NCBI GenBank assembly: GCA_030452985.1
Contig: JAKDLG010000002.1
Span: 1 to 64,000, forward strand
Source of the DNA: Humibacillus sp.
GTDB lineage: Bacteria; Actinomycetota; Actinomycetes; Actinomycetales; Dermatophilaceae
DNA length: 64,000 bases
Reading direction: 5' to 3'
Part shown: one piece after another, positions 16,583 through 25,685 of the stretch
Layout of the letters: each line of letters opens with the position of its first letter
How positions within the stretch are numbered: the stretch's first letter is position 1
Position numbers and translations under genes: made by a program
Notes under the pieces: generated by a model
What the model was told of the DNA's origin: nothing
Seen by the model: the letters and a program-made list of their open reading frames with translations, nothing else
Database searches by the model: none

Positions 16583-17326
16583 ATGACCGACACGAGCACC
16601 CTCAGCGGCTGGGCCCGCGGCAGCCACACCGCCGTAGGGCACACGCACCCCACCTACCGCAGAGGCTCCGGGCCCGGCGTGGTGGTGATCCACGAGATCC
16701 CCGGCATCACCCCCGACGTCGTGGCGTTCGCGAACGCCGTCGTCGATCGCGGATTCACCGTCGTGATGCCGCACCTGTTCGGCCGACCCGGCGCGCCGGC
16801 CTCGGGTAGCGAGATGATGCGCTCGATGGGGCAGGTGTGCGTCAACCGGGAGTTCACCAAGCTGGCCGCCGGTCGCACCTCGCCCGTGGCCGACTGGCTG
16901 CGGTCCCTGGCGCGCGAGCTGCACGCCGAGCTCGGCGGCCCGGGCGTGGGTGCCCTCGGCATGTGCTTCACCGGTGGCTTCGCCCTGGCGATGATGGTCG
17001 ACGACTCGGTGGCCGCCCCGGTCGTGGCGCAGCCTTCGCTGCCCTTCGCCATCGGCTCGCGGCGCAAGGCCGACCTCGGCCTCAGCCCCGCCGACCTCGA
17101 CGTCGTGCGTCGGCGGGTGGCCGGTGGCTGCTCCGTGCTGGGGCTCCAGTACCGCAGCGACTCCGCGACCGGTACCCGCTTCGACACGCTCGACGCCGAG
17201 CTCGGCGAAGGCTTCATCCGTGTCGACCTCGAGGGCAAGGGCCACTCGACCCTGACCGCTCAGCGCCAGCAGTCGGCCGTCGACCGGGTGCTCGACTTCT
17301 TCGACGAACGTCTACGGGCCGACTGA
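16583..17326 (+). CDS. Dienelactone hydrolase family protein
   Basis: This 247-residue alpha/beta hydrolase has a recognisable Cys-Asp-His arrangement. The nucleophile elbow is GMCFTGGFAL (G-x-C-x-x-G-G), an Asp occurs in RSDSATGTRFDTL, and the His is in GKGHSTLT near the C terminus. An N-terminal VVVIHEIPGITPDV motif with a conserved Glu supports membership. ATG 16583 fits homology; the upstream ATG at 16547 lacks similarity. It has no operon partner and converges with rsmB. The substrate could be any small ester or lactone. Confidence 0.85.
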   Translation: MTDTSTLSGWARGSHTAVGHTHPTYRRGSGPGVVVIHEIPGITPDVVAFANAVVDRGFTVVMPHLFGRPGAPASGSEMMRSMGQVCVNREFTKLAAGRTSPVADWLRSLARELHAELGGPGVGALGMCFTGGFALAMMVDDSVAAPVVAQPSLPFAIGSRRKADLGLSPADLDVVRRRVAGGCSVLGLQYRSDSATGTRFDTLDAELGEGFIRVDLEGKGHSTLTAQRQQSAVDRVLDFFDERLRAD

Positions 17327-17347
17327 CCCCGCAGGCGCCCATCGGTA

Positions 17348-18877
17348 TCACCGCTTTCGGAGCAGGGCGAAGAACATCGCGTCGGTGACGTGCACGTGCG
17401 GCCACAGCTGAACGAACGGCCCGTCGCCCAGCGAGGCAACCTGATCGCCGAGCGCATCGACGAACCACCCTCGGGCATCGACGATCTCGACGTCATCACG
17501 CTTCTTGACGACGTCGCCGACCACGAACCGGGTCTCGTTGAGGTGCGGGCTGCACGTCGCGTAGCCGATGAGCCCACCAGTGGCCGTGGCCTCGATGCCT
17601 GAGGCCAGCAGCTCGCGCTGCAGCGTCGCCAGCGCTGCGACGTCGGAGGGCTGCCGACGCCAGCGCGCCTCTGGTCGGCGCCGCAGTGCCCCCAGGCCGG
17701 TACAGGGGGCGTCGATGAGCACCCGGCTGTAGACGCCGGGCTCTGCATCGCCGACGGTGCGCCCATCTCGTCGGGTGACCTCGATCGACCCGCCGACCTC
17801 TCGGGCCCGAGCCCGGGCCGCTCCGAGCGTCTGCTGCACCAGCTCGGCCCGGTGCTCACTGACCTCGTTGGCCACGAACGGAATTCCTCGACCCACCGCG
17901 ATCGCGGCGAGCAGACCCGCTTTGCCGCCGGGGCCGGCGCAGAGGTCGAGCCAGCGCTCCTCGGCAGCCGCCGCCCCCTCGACCCCGGCCGCGGTGAGGG
18001 CCAGTGTGAGCAGCTGAGACCCCTCGTCCTGCACCGCAGCGCGGCCGTCACGAACGGCGCCGAAGTCGCCCGGGTCGCCGTGCGCGACGAGGGCTCCGAC
18101 CGGGCTCGTCGTCGACCGCGCGGCACCCGAGGCGACCAGCTCGTCGACGGTGACCAGGCCCGGCCGAGCCACCAACGACACTCGGGCCGCGGTGTTGTCG
18201 GCTTCGAGCAGTGACACCAAGGCCGGTTCGACGTTCTCGGGGCGGACCAGGCCGTGACCGATGAGGGCCCCGCGCATAGCCCTGACGATCCACAACGGGT
18301 GCGACGTACGGGTGGCGAGCACGTGCATTGGGTCGGTCACATCAGCGGTCACCCGCTCCCGCCATTCCCCGAGCGGCCGCTCACTGACTCGCCGCATCAC
18401 GGCGTTGACGAAACCTGCGGCGCCTGCTCCGTTGACCTGTCGGGCCAGGGCGACCGTCTCGTCGACGGCGGCGTGGGTCGGCACCCTCATCGACAGCAGC
18501 TGGTGCGCCCCGAGCCGCAGCGTGTCGAGCACGTTGGCGTCGATCTTGTCGACGGGTCGCTTCGCGGCTGACGCAACAATCTCGTCGTAGAGGCCGGACA
18601 TGCGCAGGGACCCATAGGCCAGCTCGGTGGCGAAGGCGGCGTCGCGGCCACGGATGTTTTTCTCGCGCAGCAGCTTCGGCAGAACCAGGTTGGCGTAGGC
18701 GCCCCCGGCCACCTCGCGCATGACCGTGTAGGCGGCCAGCCGGGCGGGGTCGGTGCGGCGCGACCGCTCTGCCGGGCGCTGGTCGGAGCGGTGCCGCGCC
18801 GACCGCTCCCGAGCGGGTGGTCGCTGACGCTCCCCTCGGCGTGCGCCCGGCCGGCCCGGGCGCTCTTCGTCGCTCAC
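17348..18877 (-). CDS. rsmB: 16S rRNA (cytosine-C5) methyltransferase RsmB-like
   Basis: This 509-residue protein has an arginine-rich N-terminal tail (about 45 residues), a NusB-like RNA-binding domain ([20 protein letters not shown] to about residue 170), and a SAM methyltransferase domain. Motif I is [15 protein letters not shown], motif IV is [17 protein letters not shown] and motif VI is [12 protein letters not shown]; the last two carry the catalytic Cys pair of m5C RNA methyltransferases. A GTG at 18877 overlaps the fmt stop (GTGA), so the open frame to 19183, which runs against fmt in another phase, is not used. It is third in def-fmt-rsmB. Confidence 0.93.
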   Translation of the reverse strand: MSDEERPGRPGARRGERQRPPARERSARHRSDQRPAERSRRTDPARLAAYTVMREVAGGAYANLVLPKLLREKNIRGRDAAFATELAYGSLRMSGLYDEIVASAAKRPVDKIDANVLDTLRLGAHQLLSMRVPTHAAVDETVALARQVNGAGAAGFVNAVMRRVSERPLGEWRERVTADVTDPMHVLATRTSHPLWIVRAMRGALIGHGLVRPENVEPALVSLLEADNTAARVSLVARPGLVTVDELVASGAARSTTSPVGALVAHGDPGDFGAVRDGRAAVQDEGSQLLTLALTAAGVEGAAAAEERWLDLCAGPGGKAGLLAAIAVGRGIPFVANEVSEHRAELVQQTLGAARARAREVGGSIEVTRRDGRTVGDAEPGVYSRVLIDAPCTGLGALRRRPEARWRRQPSDVAALATLQRELLASGIEATATGGLIGYATCSPHLNETRFVVGDVVKKRDDVEIVDARGWFVDALGDQVASLGDGPFVQLWPHVHVTDAMFFALLRKR

Positions 18878-19818
18878 TCCCCCACCCGCTCGCCGTTTTC
18901 GATGCGGGCCCCTCGCGCCCAGTCGGATGCCGGCATCGTCTTCTTGCCGTGTGGTTGCACCTCGCCGAGTCGCACGGGGCCGGTGCCCGTGCCCACGACG
19001 ACGTCGCGCTTGGTCACGAGCAGTGCCCCAGGCGCCACCGTGTCGTGACCGGTCAGCCCCTCGGGCGCGCCGAGCGAGACGGGCCCGATCTTGAGGCGCT
19101 CGCCCCGGAAGGTCGTCCAGGCTCCGGGGGCCGGGATGCAACCACGCACCCGTCGGTCGACCGTCATGGCGCTTTGTGACCACGCCACCCGAGCATCTTC
19201 GACCTCCAGTTTCGGTGCCAACGAAACCCCTTCTGCCGCTTGCGGTTCGGCCACCAGATCTCCCGTCTCGATGCCGTCGAGGGTCGCGACGAGCAGGCCG
19301 GCGCCGGCCTCCGACAATCGGGACAGCAGGTCACCCGCCGTGTCGGTGGGGCGGATCGTCTCGGTCATCATCCCGAACACGGGCCCCGTGTCGAGCCCGC
19401 GCTCGATGCGGAAGGTGGTGGCGCCGGTGACCTCGTCACCGGCCATGAGGGCATGCTGAACCGGCGCCGCACCCCGCCAGGCGGGAAGCAGGGAGAAGTG
19501 CAGGTTGACCCAGCCGTGCACGGGCAGGTCGAGGGCCGCGGGCGGGATGAGGTTGCCGTAGGCGACGACGGGGCAGGCGTCGGGCGCGAGGTCACGCAGC
19601 GCGGAGAGGAACGCCTCGTCGCGGATCGTCGTCGGCGTCATCACCGGAACGCCAAGCTCGTCCGCGCGCTGCCGCACCGGCGACGGGAGCGTACGTCGGC
19701 CTCTCCCGGCGCGCGCGTCGGGTCGGGTGATGACACCGACCACCTCGTGGCGGGAGTCGGCGACGGCCTCGAGACTCGGCACGGCGGCATCCGGCGTTCC
19801 CGCGAAGACAACTCTCAC
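18874..19818 (-). CDS. fmt: Methionyl-tRNA formyltransferase
   Basis: This 314-residue enzyme formylates initiator Met-tRNA using 10-formyl-tetrahydrofolate. [19 protein letters not shown] opens the protein. The active site is [20 protein letters not shown] with the catalytic Asn and His, followed by GLDTGPVF. The C-terminal part (residues about 205-314) is the tRNA-binding barrel. GTG 19818 begins right after the def stop (TGA at 19820-19822); the frame open to 20004 is antiphase to def. Pairing with def fits the formylation/deformylation cycle. Confidence 0.95.
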   Translation of the reverse strand: MRVVFAGTPDAAVPSLEAVADSRHEVVGVITRPDARAGRGRRTLPSPVRQRADELGVPVMTPTTIRDEAFLSALRDLAPDACPVVAYGNLIPPAALDLPVHGWVNLHFSLLPAWRGAAPVQHALMAGDEVTGATTFRIERGLDTGPVFGMMTETIRPTDTAGDLLSRLSEAGAGLLVATLDGIETGDLVAEPQAAEGVSLAPKLEVEDARVAWSQSAMTVDRRVRGCIPAPGAWTTFRGERLKIGPVSLGAPEGLTGHDTVAPGALLVTKRDVVVGTGTGPVRLGEVQPHGKKTMPASDWARGARIENGERVGE

Positions 19819-19819
19819 C

Positions 19820-20365
19820 TCAGGTCGCCCGGCCGAACGTGGCGTGCGGGCTGAGGCGCACGTCGGGGCGGCTCTCACCGAACCAGTCGGCCTCCCGGAT
19901 GGCCCGCATCGCCGCCTTGCGTGCTTCGGTGTCGAGCCGGTCGACGAAGAGGATGCCGTCGAGGTGGTCGGTCTCGTGCTGCACGCAGCGAGCCAGCACG
20001 TCACTGCCCTCGAGCAGCACCGGCTCGCCCCACATGTTCTGGCCCCGGGCGACGACGGTGAGCGCGCGCCGGGTGTCGTAGGCCAGACCCGGGATGCTCA
20101 GGCACCCTTCGGGGCCGCACTGTTCCTCTTCCGAGAGCTCGAGAACGGGGTTGACCAGGTGACCGACGACGTCGTCGACGGCATAGGTGAACACCCGCAG
20201 GCCCACGCCGATCTGGGGTGCGGCCAGGCCCGAGCCGGGCGCCGCCGTCATGGTGTCCTGAAGGTCCTTGACGAGCACCCGCAGCTCCTTGTCGAAGTCG
20301 ACGACCTCGAGCGCGGTGGTGCGCAGCACGGGGTCACCGAAGAGGCGGATGTCCTTGATCGACAC
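19820..20365 (-). CDS. def: Peptide deformylase
   Basis: This 181-residue metalloenzyme removes N-terminal formyl groups from nascent proteins. All three motifs are seen: [10 protein letters not shown] (usually G-V-G; here Ser replaces Val), EGCLSIPG with the metal Cys, and [12 protein letters not shown] with the HExxH metal site and catalytic Glu. The start is GTG 20365. It heads def-fmt-rsmB, one base from fmt. The Ser in motif 1 does not remove a catalytic residue. Confidence 0.95.
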   Translation of the reverse strand: MSIKDIRLFGDPVLRTTALEVVDFDKELRVLVKDLQDTMTAAPGSGLAAPQIGVGLRVFTYAVDDVVGHLVNPVLELSEEEQCGPEGCLSIPGLAYDTRRALTVVARGQNMWGEPVLLEGSDVLARCVQHETDHLDGILFVDRLDTEARKAAMRAIREADWFGESRPDVRLSPHATFGRAT

Positions 20366-20437
20366 GGAGGTGTTGGTCCTTGCGCTGGAGCGGTGGGGCA
20401 GATCGCCACGCTCATCCTAGTTGCGGCGCACGACTGC

Positions 20438-21721
20438 TCACGCTCGATCGAGCGACGCCTCGATGGGGTCTGAGCTCTCGGGCTCGTCGGGTTCGTCGAC
20501 GACCCGCCCCAGGTTGCGGACCGAGGGGGACAGCAGGGCGCTGAGGGCAATGACGACGTAGACCACGGCGCTGATCACGAGCAGGTCGGTCAGGTCGATC
20601 GAGGTGGCCAGCCAGCCGTAGAGGAACGTGCCGATCGGCATGGCCACGAACGAGCCCAACGCGTCATAGCTCGAGACCCGGGACAGGACCTCGATCGGAA
20701 CGTGCTCCTGCAGCGCCGTGCTCCAGCCGACGCCGAAGATCTCGACGGCGGCCCCGGCGACGAAGAAGCCGATCGCGACCGGGATCATGGCGGGCGCGAG
20801 ACCGAGCACGGCCATGGGCACGCAGATCAGGGAGGCGGCGATCATCCCGGCCCGCAGCGGATGGCGGAAGCGCAGTTGCAGCATCACCAGGGTCATCAGC
20901 ACCGTGCCGAGGGCCTCAGCGCTGAGGATGAGGCCCCAGCCGGCCTCTCCGATGGCCGGGGTCGTCTTGGCCACGAGCGGCCCGATCACCCCGATCACCC
21001 CGACGTGGATCGCGTTGGTGATGCCGAAGGCCACGACGATCACCCACAGCCACTGCCGAGAGACGAACTCGCCCCACCCCTCTCGCAGCTCGCTCAGCAT
21101 GGAGGGCCGGCGCCCGCGCGCCTCCTCGGCCCGGCTGGGTAGGCGCACCTGCGCGAGAGCGATGATGGCGACGGCATAGGTCACGGCGTCAGCAGCGAGG
21201 GCCCAGCCGGGTCCGACCCCCACCACGAGCAGTCCGGCGACGGCGGGCCCCACGATTCCCAGCCCGCTACGACTGAAGGACAGCAGCGCGTTGGCCTCCT
21301 GCAGCCGCCTCCGCTCGACGACCAGGGGGACGATGCCCATCATGGCCGGCATCGTGAAGGCCGACACGGCTCCGTTGATGCCCTCGATGACGGTCAGCTG
21401 GGTCAAGGTCGCGTGTCCGCTGATGATGAGCGTCGCCGCCACCGCCTGACTCAGGCCGGTCAGCACGTGCGACACCTGGAGCACGACGATGCGTGAGAAC
21501 CGGTCGGCCACGACACCACCGACGAGCAGGAAGACCACCAGGGCGAGGGTGCGCACCCCGAGCACCTGGGCGAGAGCGCCCGCGGACGAGTCGACGTGCA
21601 GCACCGCGAAGGCCAGCGCCACGGGAACCATCACCGAGCCCGCGGTCGAGACCGTTCGGGCCGTGAAGTACCAGGCGAAGCGCCGGTCGCCCAGCGCCCC
21701 CAACGACTCTCGTAGTCTCAT
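20438..21721 (-). CDS. MFS exporter (DHA3-like)
   Basis: This 427-residue membrane protein with about 12 helices starts RLRESLGALGDRRFAWYFTART, typical of drug:H+ antiporter-3 family transporters, with a charged central loop (PSRAEEARGRRPSML near residue 200). It overlaps the regulator gene upstream by 4 bases (ATGA), so both are co-translated. The open frame above 21721 is antiphase to the regulator and is discarded. Export of a drug or metabolite sensed by the adjacent regulator is the usual arrangement, but the substrate is unknown. Confidence 0.85.
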   Translation of the reverse strand: MRLRESLGALGDRRFAWYFTARTVSTAGSVMVPVALAFAVLHVDSSAGALAQVLGVRTLALVVFLLVGGVVADRFSRIVVLQVSHVLTGLSQAVAATLIISGHATLTQLTVIEGINGAVSAFTMPAMMGIVPLVVERRRLQEANALLSFSRSGLGIVGPAVAGLLVVGVGPGWALAADAVTYAVAIIALAQVRLPSRAEEARGRRPSMLSELREGWGEFVSRQWLWVIVVAFGITNAIHVGVIGVIGPLVAKTTPAIGEAGWGLILSAEALGTVLMTLVMLQLRFRHPLRAGMIAASLICVPMAVLGLAPAMIPVAIGFFVAGAAVEIFGVGWSTALQEHVPIEVLSRVSSYDALGSFVAMPIGTFLYGWLATSIDLTDLLVISAVVYVVIALSALLSPSVRNLGRVVDEPDEPESSDPIEASLDRA

Positions 21722-22290
21722 CGCTCGCGCTGCTCCTTCGTCGTCATCGAGAAGGCGGCCACCGACACGTTCGTGCGCACGGTCCCCTCGGTGCGAGGAG
21801 GCTTGGCCTGTTCGTGAACGATCCGACTCGCGCGGAACAGCAGCTCGCGCACCTCCGCCCAGGTCTCCGGCGTCACCCACAGCTCGGCGTCGGTGAGCAG
21901 GGTCTGCGACTCGTTGCTCCGTTGCCGGAACCGACGCGGGATCATGTCGGCGAACGCACGAACGTAGGCGTCCTGGTCGGCGTCGGACGCGCCGCTGTCC
22001 GGCGTGCCGGTGTCGTCGGTTTTGCCGGTGGCCAGTTCGGCGTCCCACGGATGCCGGTACTTCTTGGCCCTGCCGCCGCGGACGTTCTGCTCCCCCGCGA
22101 TGACGAGCAGGCCGGCATCCAGCAGAAACCTCAGGTGGTAGCTGGCGTTGGCCTGCGTCGTGCCCAGCTCTCGCGCGACCTCAGCCGCGCTGAGCTCGGC
22201 GCCGGTGAGCAGTGACAGCATCTGCAGCCGCAGCGGGTGCGCTGTGGCGCGCAGGGTGTTCATTCGGCGGCCGTCATCCTCCAAAGACAT
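21718..22290 (-). CDS. ArsR-type helix-turn-helix transcriptional regulator
   Basis: This 190-residue protein has an N-terminal winged helix (residues about 8-75). HPLRLQMLSLL leads into ELSAAEVARELGTTQANASYHLRFLLDAGLL, the helix-turn-helix of the ArsR/HTH_20 group, followed by a basic wing. The C-terminal half (about residues 100-170) is an acidic then helical region without known metal-binding Cys, so it is not a metalloregulator of the CxC type. It overlaps the MFS exporter and probably represses it. A dyad spans its start codon. Confidence 0.85.
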   Translation of the reverse strand: MSLEDDGRRMNTLRATAHPLRLQMLSLLTGAELSAAEVARELGTTQANASYHLRFLLDAGLLVIAGEQNVRGGRAKKYRHPWDAELATGKTDDTGTPDSGASDADQDAYVRAFADMIPRRFRQRSNESQTLLTDAELWVTPETWAEVRELLFRASRIVHEQAKPPRTEGTVRTNVSVAAFSMTTKEQRER

Positions 22291-22297
22291 GTTTGGA
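22280..22297. promoter_or_regulatory. Candidate autoregulatory operator at the ArsR-type gene start
   Basis: TCCAAA-GACATG-TTTGGA is a perfect 6-bp inverted repeat around six bases and contains the start codon of the regulator gene. If the transcript is leaderless or has a very short leader, binding here would block initiation. Location and symmetry are seen; function is inferred. Confidence 0.35.
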
Positions 22298-22388
22298 AGT
22301 ATGGAGCGTGCCGCATCCCACTGTCAAGCACTTCTTTGGCGGTGATGCCGAGATCGCCTCGCGGCGACTCGGTCTCACCACCACCGCC

Positions 22389-23654
22389 TCACAACTCGAC
22401 GGCCTCTCGGATGTCGAAGACGAAGCCGTGGGACCGCAGGCGGTCGACGAGCACGCCGCCCATGGCCGTGGCCGGCGTGAGCACCCCGGCACGGTCGGGC
22501 AGCAGGTCGCCGTCGAGGGCGAGGCAGAGGGCGGCCTCCCCCAGCATGACCGCCGTGCCGTTGTACCCCGGGTCGTAGTCGGCGCCGACCTTGGTGACGT
22601 AGCGAGCGCCGGTCGTGGTGGTCGAGCGGATCTCGAGCCGGAAGCGACCCGCAGCCCGCTGCTGCGCGGAAGGCCCGTCTCCGGGTTTGGGCAGCACCCG
22701 GTCGAGGACCGCCCGGGTGGGCCGGTAGGCCAGCCCAGCGACCGTCGCCCCCATCCCGATCGCCATGCCACCGGCCATCAGCGGCGACACCGGGCTGGAG
22801 CCGAAGTCAGTGACCTCCCGATAGCGGAAGTCGCGGCCGTACGACCAGTCGGTCAGGGTGTTCGACAGCCGGACGACCCGGGTGTTGAACGCAGCCATGA
22901 TGAACGGCCCGGTCCAGCGGCCCGTCTCGGTGTCGCGGTCGACCGGCACCCACCGCTTGAGCGTGGCCAGCACCCCACTGCCCGAGCGGCGTGACGAGAC
23001 CGGCTCCTCCGACCGCCTCGGGCTGAGGCCGTACGGGTCGTTCACGGTGCGCCGCGCCACGGCGTCGTCGCGGGCGATGATCGCCTGCTGGCGGCCCGAG
23101 TCGATGGTGCCGCCCGAGATGCCACCGCGCAGCGACCGCACGGTCAGGGTCGTCTCACCCAGGGTGCCGGCGTCGTCGTTCGCGGCGCGTTCGGCGGTGA
23201 CCAGCACACCGAGGTCGGAGGGGATGGAGTCAAAGCCACACGCGTGCACGATGCGGGCACCGGTCTCGGCGGCTCGGGCCGCCACCTCGTCGAGCGACCA
23301 CCGCACGAAGAGCACCTCGCCGGTCAGGTCGGCGTAGTGCGTGCCCTCCTCGGCGCAGGCCCGCACCAGCTCCTTGCCGTACCGGGCGTAGGGGCCGACC
23401 GTCGTGGCGACCATGGTGGTGCGCGCCGCGAGCCTGCGTAGCCCCACCGAGTCTGACGCCTCGACCGTCACCAGCTCCCAGCCGGCGGCCGCCCCGCCGA
23501 GGTCGGCGCGCAGGGCTTCGAGCTTCGCGTGCGAGCGTCCGGCCAGCGCCACCCGCACGTGCGGCTCGGCGTGGTCGGCAAGATGTGCTGCGGTCAGGGC
23601 TCCGACGAACCCGGTGGCGCCGTAGAGGACGATGTCGAGGTCGCGAACGGTCAT
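22389..23654 (-). CDS. Saccharopine dehydrogenase-like oxidoreductase (trans-acting enoyl reductase-like)
   Basis: This 421-residue protein begins with a Rossmann fold, DIVLYGATGFVGALTAAHLA, followed by VALAGRSHAKLEAL. The segments TTVGPYARYGKELVRACAEEG, HYADLTGE and HACGFDSIPSDLGV are characteristic of the actinobacterial group that includes mycobacterial trans-acting enoyl reductase and human SCCPDH. Hydrophobic stretches near residues 285-305 suggest membrane association. Such proteins reduce polyketide or lipid intermediates in some mycobacteria; no polyketide synthase is nearby. ATG 23654 fits homology. The frame open to 24398 is a shadow of the DUF429 gene. Confidence 0.85.
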   Translation of the reverse strand: MTVRDLDIVLYGATGFVGALTAAHLADHAEPHVRVALAGRSHAKLEALRADLGGAAAGWELVTVEASDSVGLRRLAARTTMVATTVGPYARYGKELVRACAEEGTHYADLTGEVLFVRWSLDEVAARAAETGARIVHACGFDSIPSDLGVLVTAERAANDDAGTLGETTLTVRSLRGGISGGTIDSGRQQAIIARDDAVARRTVNDPYGLSPRRSEEPVSSRRSGSGVLATLKRWVPVDRDTETGRWTGPFIMAAFNTRVVRLSNTLTDWSYGRDFRYREVTDFGSSPVSPLMAGGMAIGMGATVAGLAYRPTRAVLDRVLPKPGDGPSAQQRAAGRFRLEIRSTTTTGARYVTKVGADYDPGYNGTAVMLGEAALCLALDGDLLPDRAGVLTPATAMGGVLVDRLRSHGFVFDIREAVEL

Positions 23655-23734
23655 GGCGACACTCTGCCATCCGGTGACGGAACAGTGATCAGCCGTCGGC
23701 GCGCGTCGGAGGATGAGCCGGCGACCGGCGGACG

Positions 23735-24646
23735 TCAGGCCCAGATCGCGGCGGGGATGCCGTCCGAGAAGTGTTCCGGCGCCGGCGGCCGTGACCTCGC
23801 GGCACCGTTCGCGTACCGGGCGGCTGTCCACGCGACCGCGCAGGCGTCGAGCACGTCGTCGGCGCCGTAACCGGAGCCCGTCAGGATGCTGGGCGAGGCG
23901 ATGCCGACGCTGCGCAACGCCTGGAGTCGGGCCGTGCGCCCGGCATCCGTCTTCTTGTTGGGCCTGATCGGGGAACCGCTCATCGCGGCGAACGACAGCT
24001 CGGGATGCACCTCGATGACCGTCAGCGTGGGCCGGGAGCGCACCCACGCGTCGACCTCGACGATCTTGTCGCGCAGCGCGAACGCCTGGGCACCGACCCC
24101 CTGCCCGCACCGGGCCCGGTTGACGGCGTCGGCCGCGGCGCGGTCGGGCGCCGCGTACGCCGCTCGGGTCAGAGTCGTGAACACCGACGACGCCTTTCCC
24201 CTCAGTGCCTGCCGGGCCAGTGCGTCGGCCTGGCGCGTCGTGGTGTCGGGAAGGCCGATCGGGATGTCGATGCCCACCACCACGACACCGAGCGAGGAAC
24301 GGACCGTCTCGACGAGCTCGCCGATGCCCTTGGCCACGGCGATGCGAGGCCGAGGGGCGCCCGGTTCGAGCACCGCGCCGACCCAGCCTCCGCGGCACCC
24401 GTCGACCCCCAGCACCGGCACGGTGACCTCGACCGGTTCGACGCTCCGGTCATCGCCCGACCGGGCCTGGCCGGCCCCCATCACGTCCGTCAGCCGGGCC
24501 AGGGTTCGGGTGGCGGCCGCGAGCGCGTCGCTGACATCGCTCGGGCGCGCAGCCGGCTCGTGCGCGGTGGCCCGCACCAGCGCACCGACCTCGGCCTCCA
24601 GCGCGAGGGCCAGTCGGTGGGCCGTCGTCGCATCGCCCGGGCTCAT
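23735..24646 (-). CDS. DUF429 domain-containing protein
   Basis: This 303-residue protein has an N-terminal helical extension of about 75 residues and then a DUF429 domain with an RNase H-like look. VLGVDGCRGGWVGAVLE gives the first acidic strand, VVGIDIPIGLPD the second, and VIEVHPELSFAAMSG, followed by DDVLDACAVAWTA, the later conserved acidic residues. The function of the family is not established. It is encoded 80 bases upstream of the enoyl-reductase-like gene in the same orientation. The extra N-terminal region is predicted helical and is not part of the core domain. Confidence 0.8.
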   Translation of the reverse strand: MSPGDATTAHRLALALEAEVGALVRATAHEPAARPSDVSDALAAATRTLARLTDVMGAGQARSGDDRSVEPVEVTVPVLGVDGCRGGWVGAVLEPGAPRPRIAVAKGIGELVETVRSSLGVVVVGIDIPIGLPDTTTRQADALARQALRGKASSVFTTLTRAAYAAPDRAAADAVNRARCGQGVGAQAFALRDKIVEVDAWVRSRPTLTVIEVHPELSFAAMSGSPIRPNKKTDAGRTARLQALRSVGIASPSILTGSGYGADDVLDACAVAWTAARYANGAARSRPPAPEHFSDGIPAAIWA

Positions 24647-24812
24647 TCCTCGACGCTACGGCACGGGAGCGACCGGCCGGCCATCGCGCCGTTGGGGGGT
24701 CTCGGGCGGCGTGCACGTGCCACCTTCTTCCGCCCGTCAAGGGCGCGGATGCCGGCTTCGACCCGGAGCACCACAACGAGATCGGACGGCCTCGGCGCGC
24801 AACTTCCACCTC

Positions 24813-24836
24813 ATGGTTCACGTCATCGTGAACCAT
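24813..24836. repeat. Perfect 10-bp inverted repeat, operator- or terminator-like
   Basis: ATGGTTCACG-TCAT-CGTGAACCAT is perfectly symmetric with a 4-base loop. It could be a regulator binding site or the end of a minus-strand transcript, since the doubtful minus-strand frame stops inside it. No T-run follows on either strand. Confidence 0.6.
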
Positions 24837-25095
24837 GTCTCGTCGATGACTCGGCTCGCTCGCGTGGTGGGGGCCTGACGCGAGCTGGTGTTGGCCCAGG
24901 CCAGCCACCCCATCGCCACACCAGTCGGGATCATCACCTGACCCCACAGCCACTTCAGCGGGTTTTGGCTTGGGCCGCTCTCGAGGTGGTGCAGAGCGAT
25001 GGACGTCCAGACCTGTCTCGGGGGCCGACACGAACAGCGCTGGTGCGGGGGCGCGGTGGGAAGTTCCGGGCCGGCTCGAGGCTTTCGTGCATATG

Positions 25096-25106
25096 GCAAT
25101 AGTTGC
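25096..25106. promoter_or_regulatory. Candidate MarR operator
   Basis: GCAA-TAG-TTGC is a short perfect dyad that ends 3 bases before the start codon of the MarR gene. Many MarR regulators bind TTGC/GCAA-type dyads overlapping their own promoters. The position supports autoregulation; binding itself is inferred. Confidence 0.4.
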
Positions 25107-25109
25107 AGT

Positions 25110-25685
25110 ATGCTCAAAAGAGTGCAGGGCGCAACGTCTCCAGACTTCAACGCCGCCGAACTGAGCGGCGATGAAGTGGCCAGTGTGCTGGCCGGTCAGG
25201 CCGAGGTGGTCGACGCCGTGCTGGCCGCCAGCCGGGTTCTTGTCGGGGTCGCCGCCGGCGCCTTGGCCGATCTGGAGCCCGAGGTCACGATGCCGCAGTT
25301 TCGGGCCCTCGTGCTGATAGACATGCACGAGACCCTGACGGTCGCGCACTTGGCGGACGCCCTCGCGGTGGTGCCGTCCACGGCGACCCGAATGTGCGAC
25401 CGGCTGGTCGCCAAGCACCTCATCAAGCGCACGACCGACCGGACGAACCGCCGACAGGTCACCCTGAGGCTGCAGCCCAGGGGACGCCGTCTGATCGAGG
25501 AAAGCACCGCCAAACGCACCCGCGAGATCAATGCGTTGCTGACCGCGGTGCCCGCCGAGGCGCAGACCGAGCTCGCACACGCACTCGGCCTGCTCGTACA
25601 GGCCGCGCTCGGCAGCGATCGCACCCGGGCTTCAGGACGCCCAGTCCCAGACCCGTCCCTGTCGAGAACTGCGCGAGATGCCTGA
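25110..25685 (+). CDS. MarR-family transcriptional regulator
   Basis: This 191-residue protein has the MarR winged helix: VTMPQFRALVLIDMHETLTV, then AHLADALAVVPSTATRMCDR as the DNA-reading helices, and KRTTDRTNRRQVTLRLQPRG as the basic wing with the conserved D-R-N-R-R. ATG 25110 is preferred to ATG 24999 because the leading 37 residues are unlike MarR and the proposed operator would then lie inside the gene. Its stop overlaps the ClC start (TGATG), so it likely controls the ClC gene and itself. Confidence 0.88.
   Translation: MLKRVQGATSPDFNAAELSGDEVASVLAGQAEVVDAVLAASRVLVGVAAGALADLEPEVTMPQFRALVLIDMHETLTVAHLADALAVVPSTATRMCDRLVAKHLIKRTTDRTNRRQVTLRLQPRGRRLIEESTAKRTREINALLTAVPAEAQTELAHALGLLVQAALGSDRTRASGRPVPDPSLSRTARDA

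Larger units (their letters stand above)
24647..25109. other. 463-bp intergenic region with a palindrome and a possible gene remnant
   Basis: Between the divergent DUF429 and MarR genes. On the minus strand, a frame ending at 24818 reads convincingly only over about 50 codons, including a hydrophobic stretch NPLKWLWGQVMIPTGVAMGW (roughly 24870-24965). It has no ribosome binding site and no recognisable relatives, so it may be a gene fragment. A perfect palindrome lies at 24813-24836 and a MarR-like dyad at 25096-25106. Base composition is less GC-rich than in the neighbours. Confidence 0.5.

Noticed and set aside
17348-19183. N-terminal extension of RsmB to 19183
   Set aside because: The extra 102 codons run through fmt in a different phase; the GTG overlapping the fmt stop is the better start.
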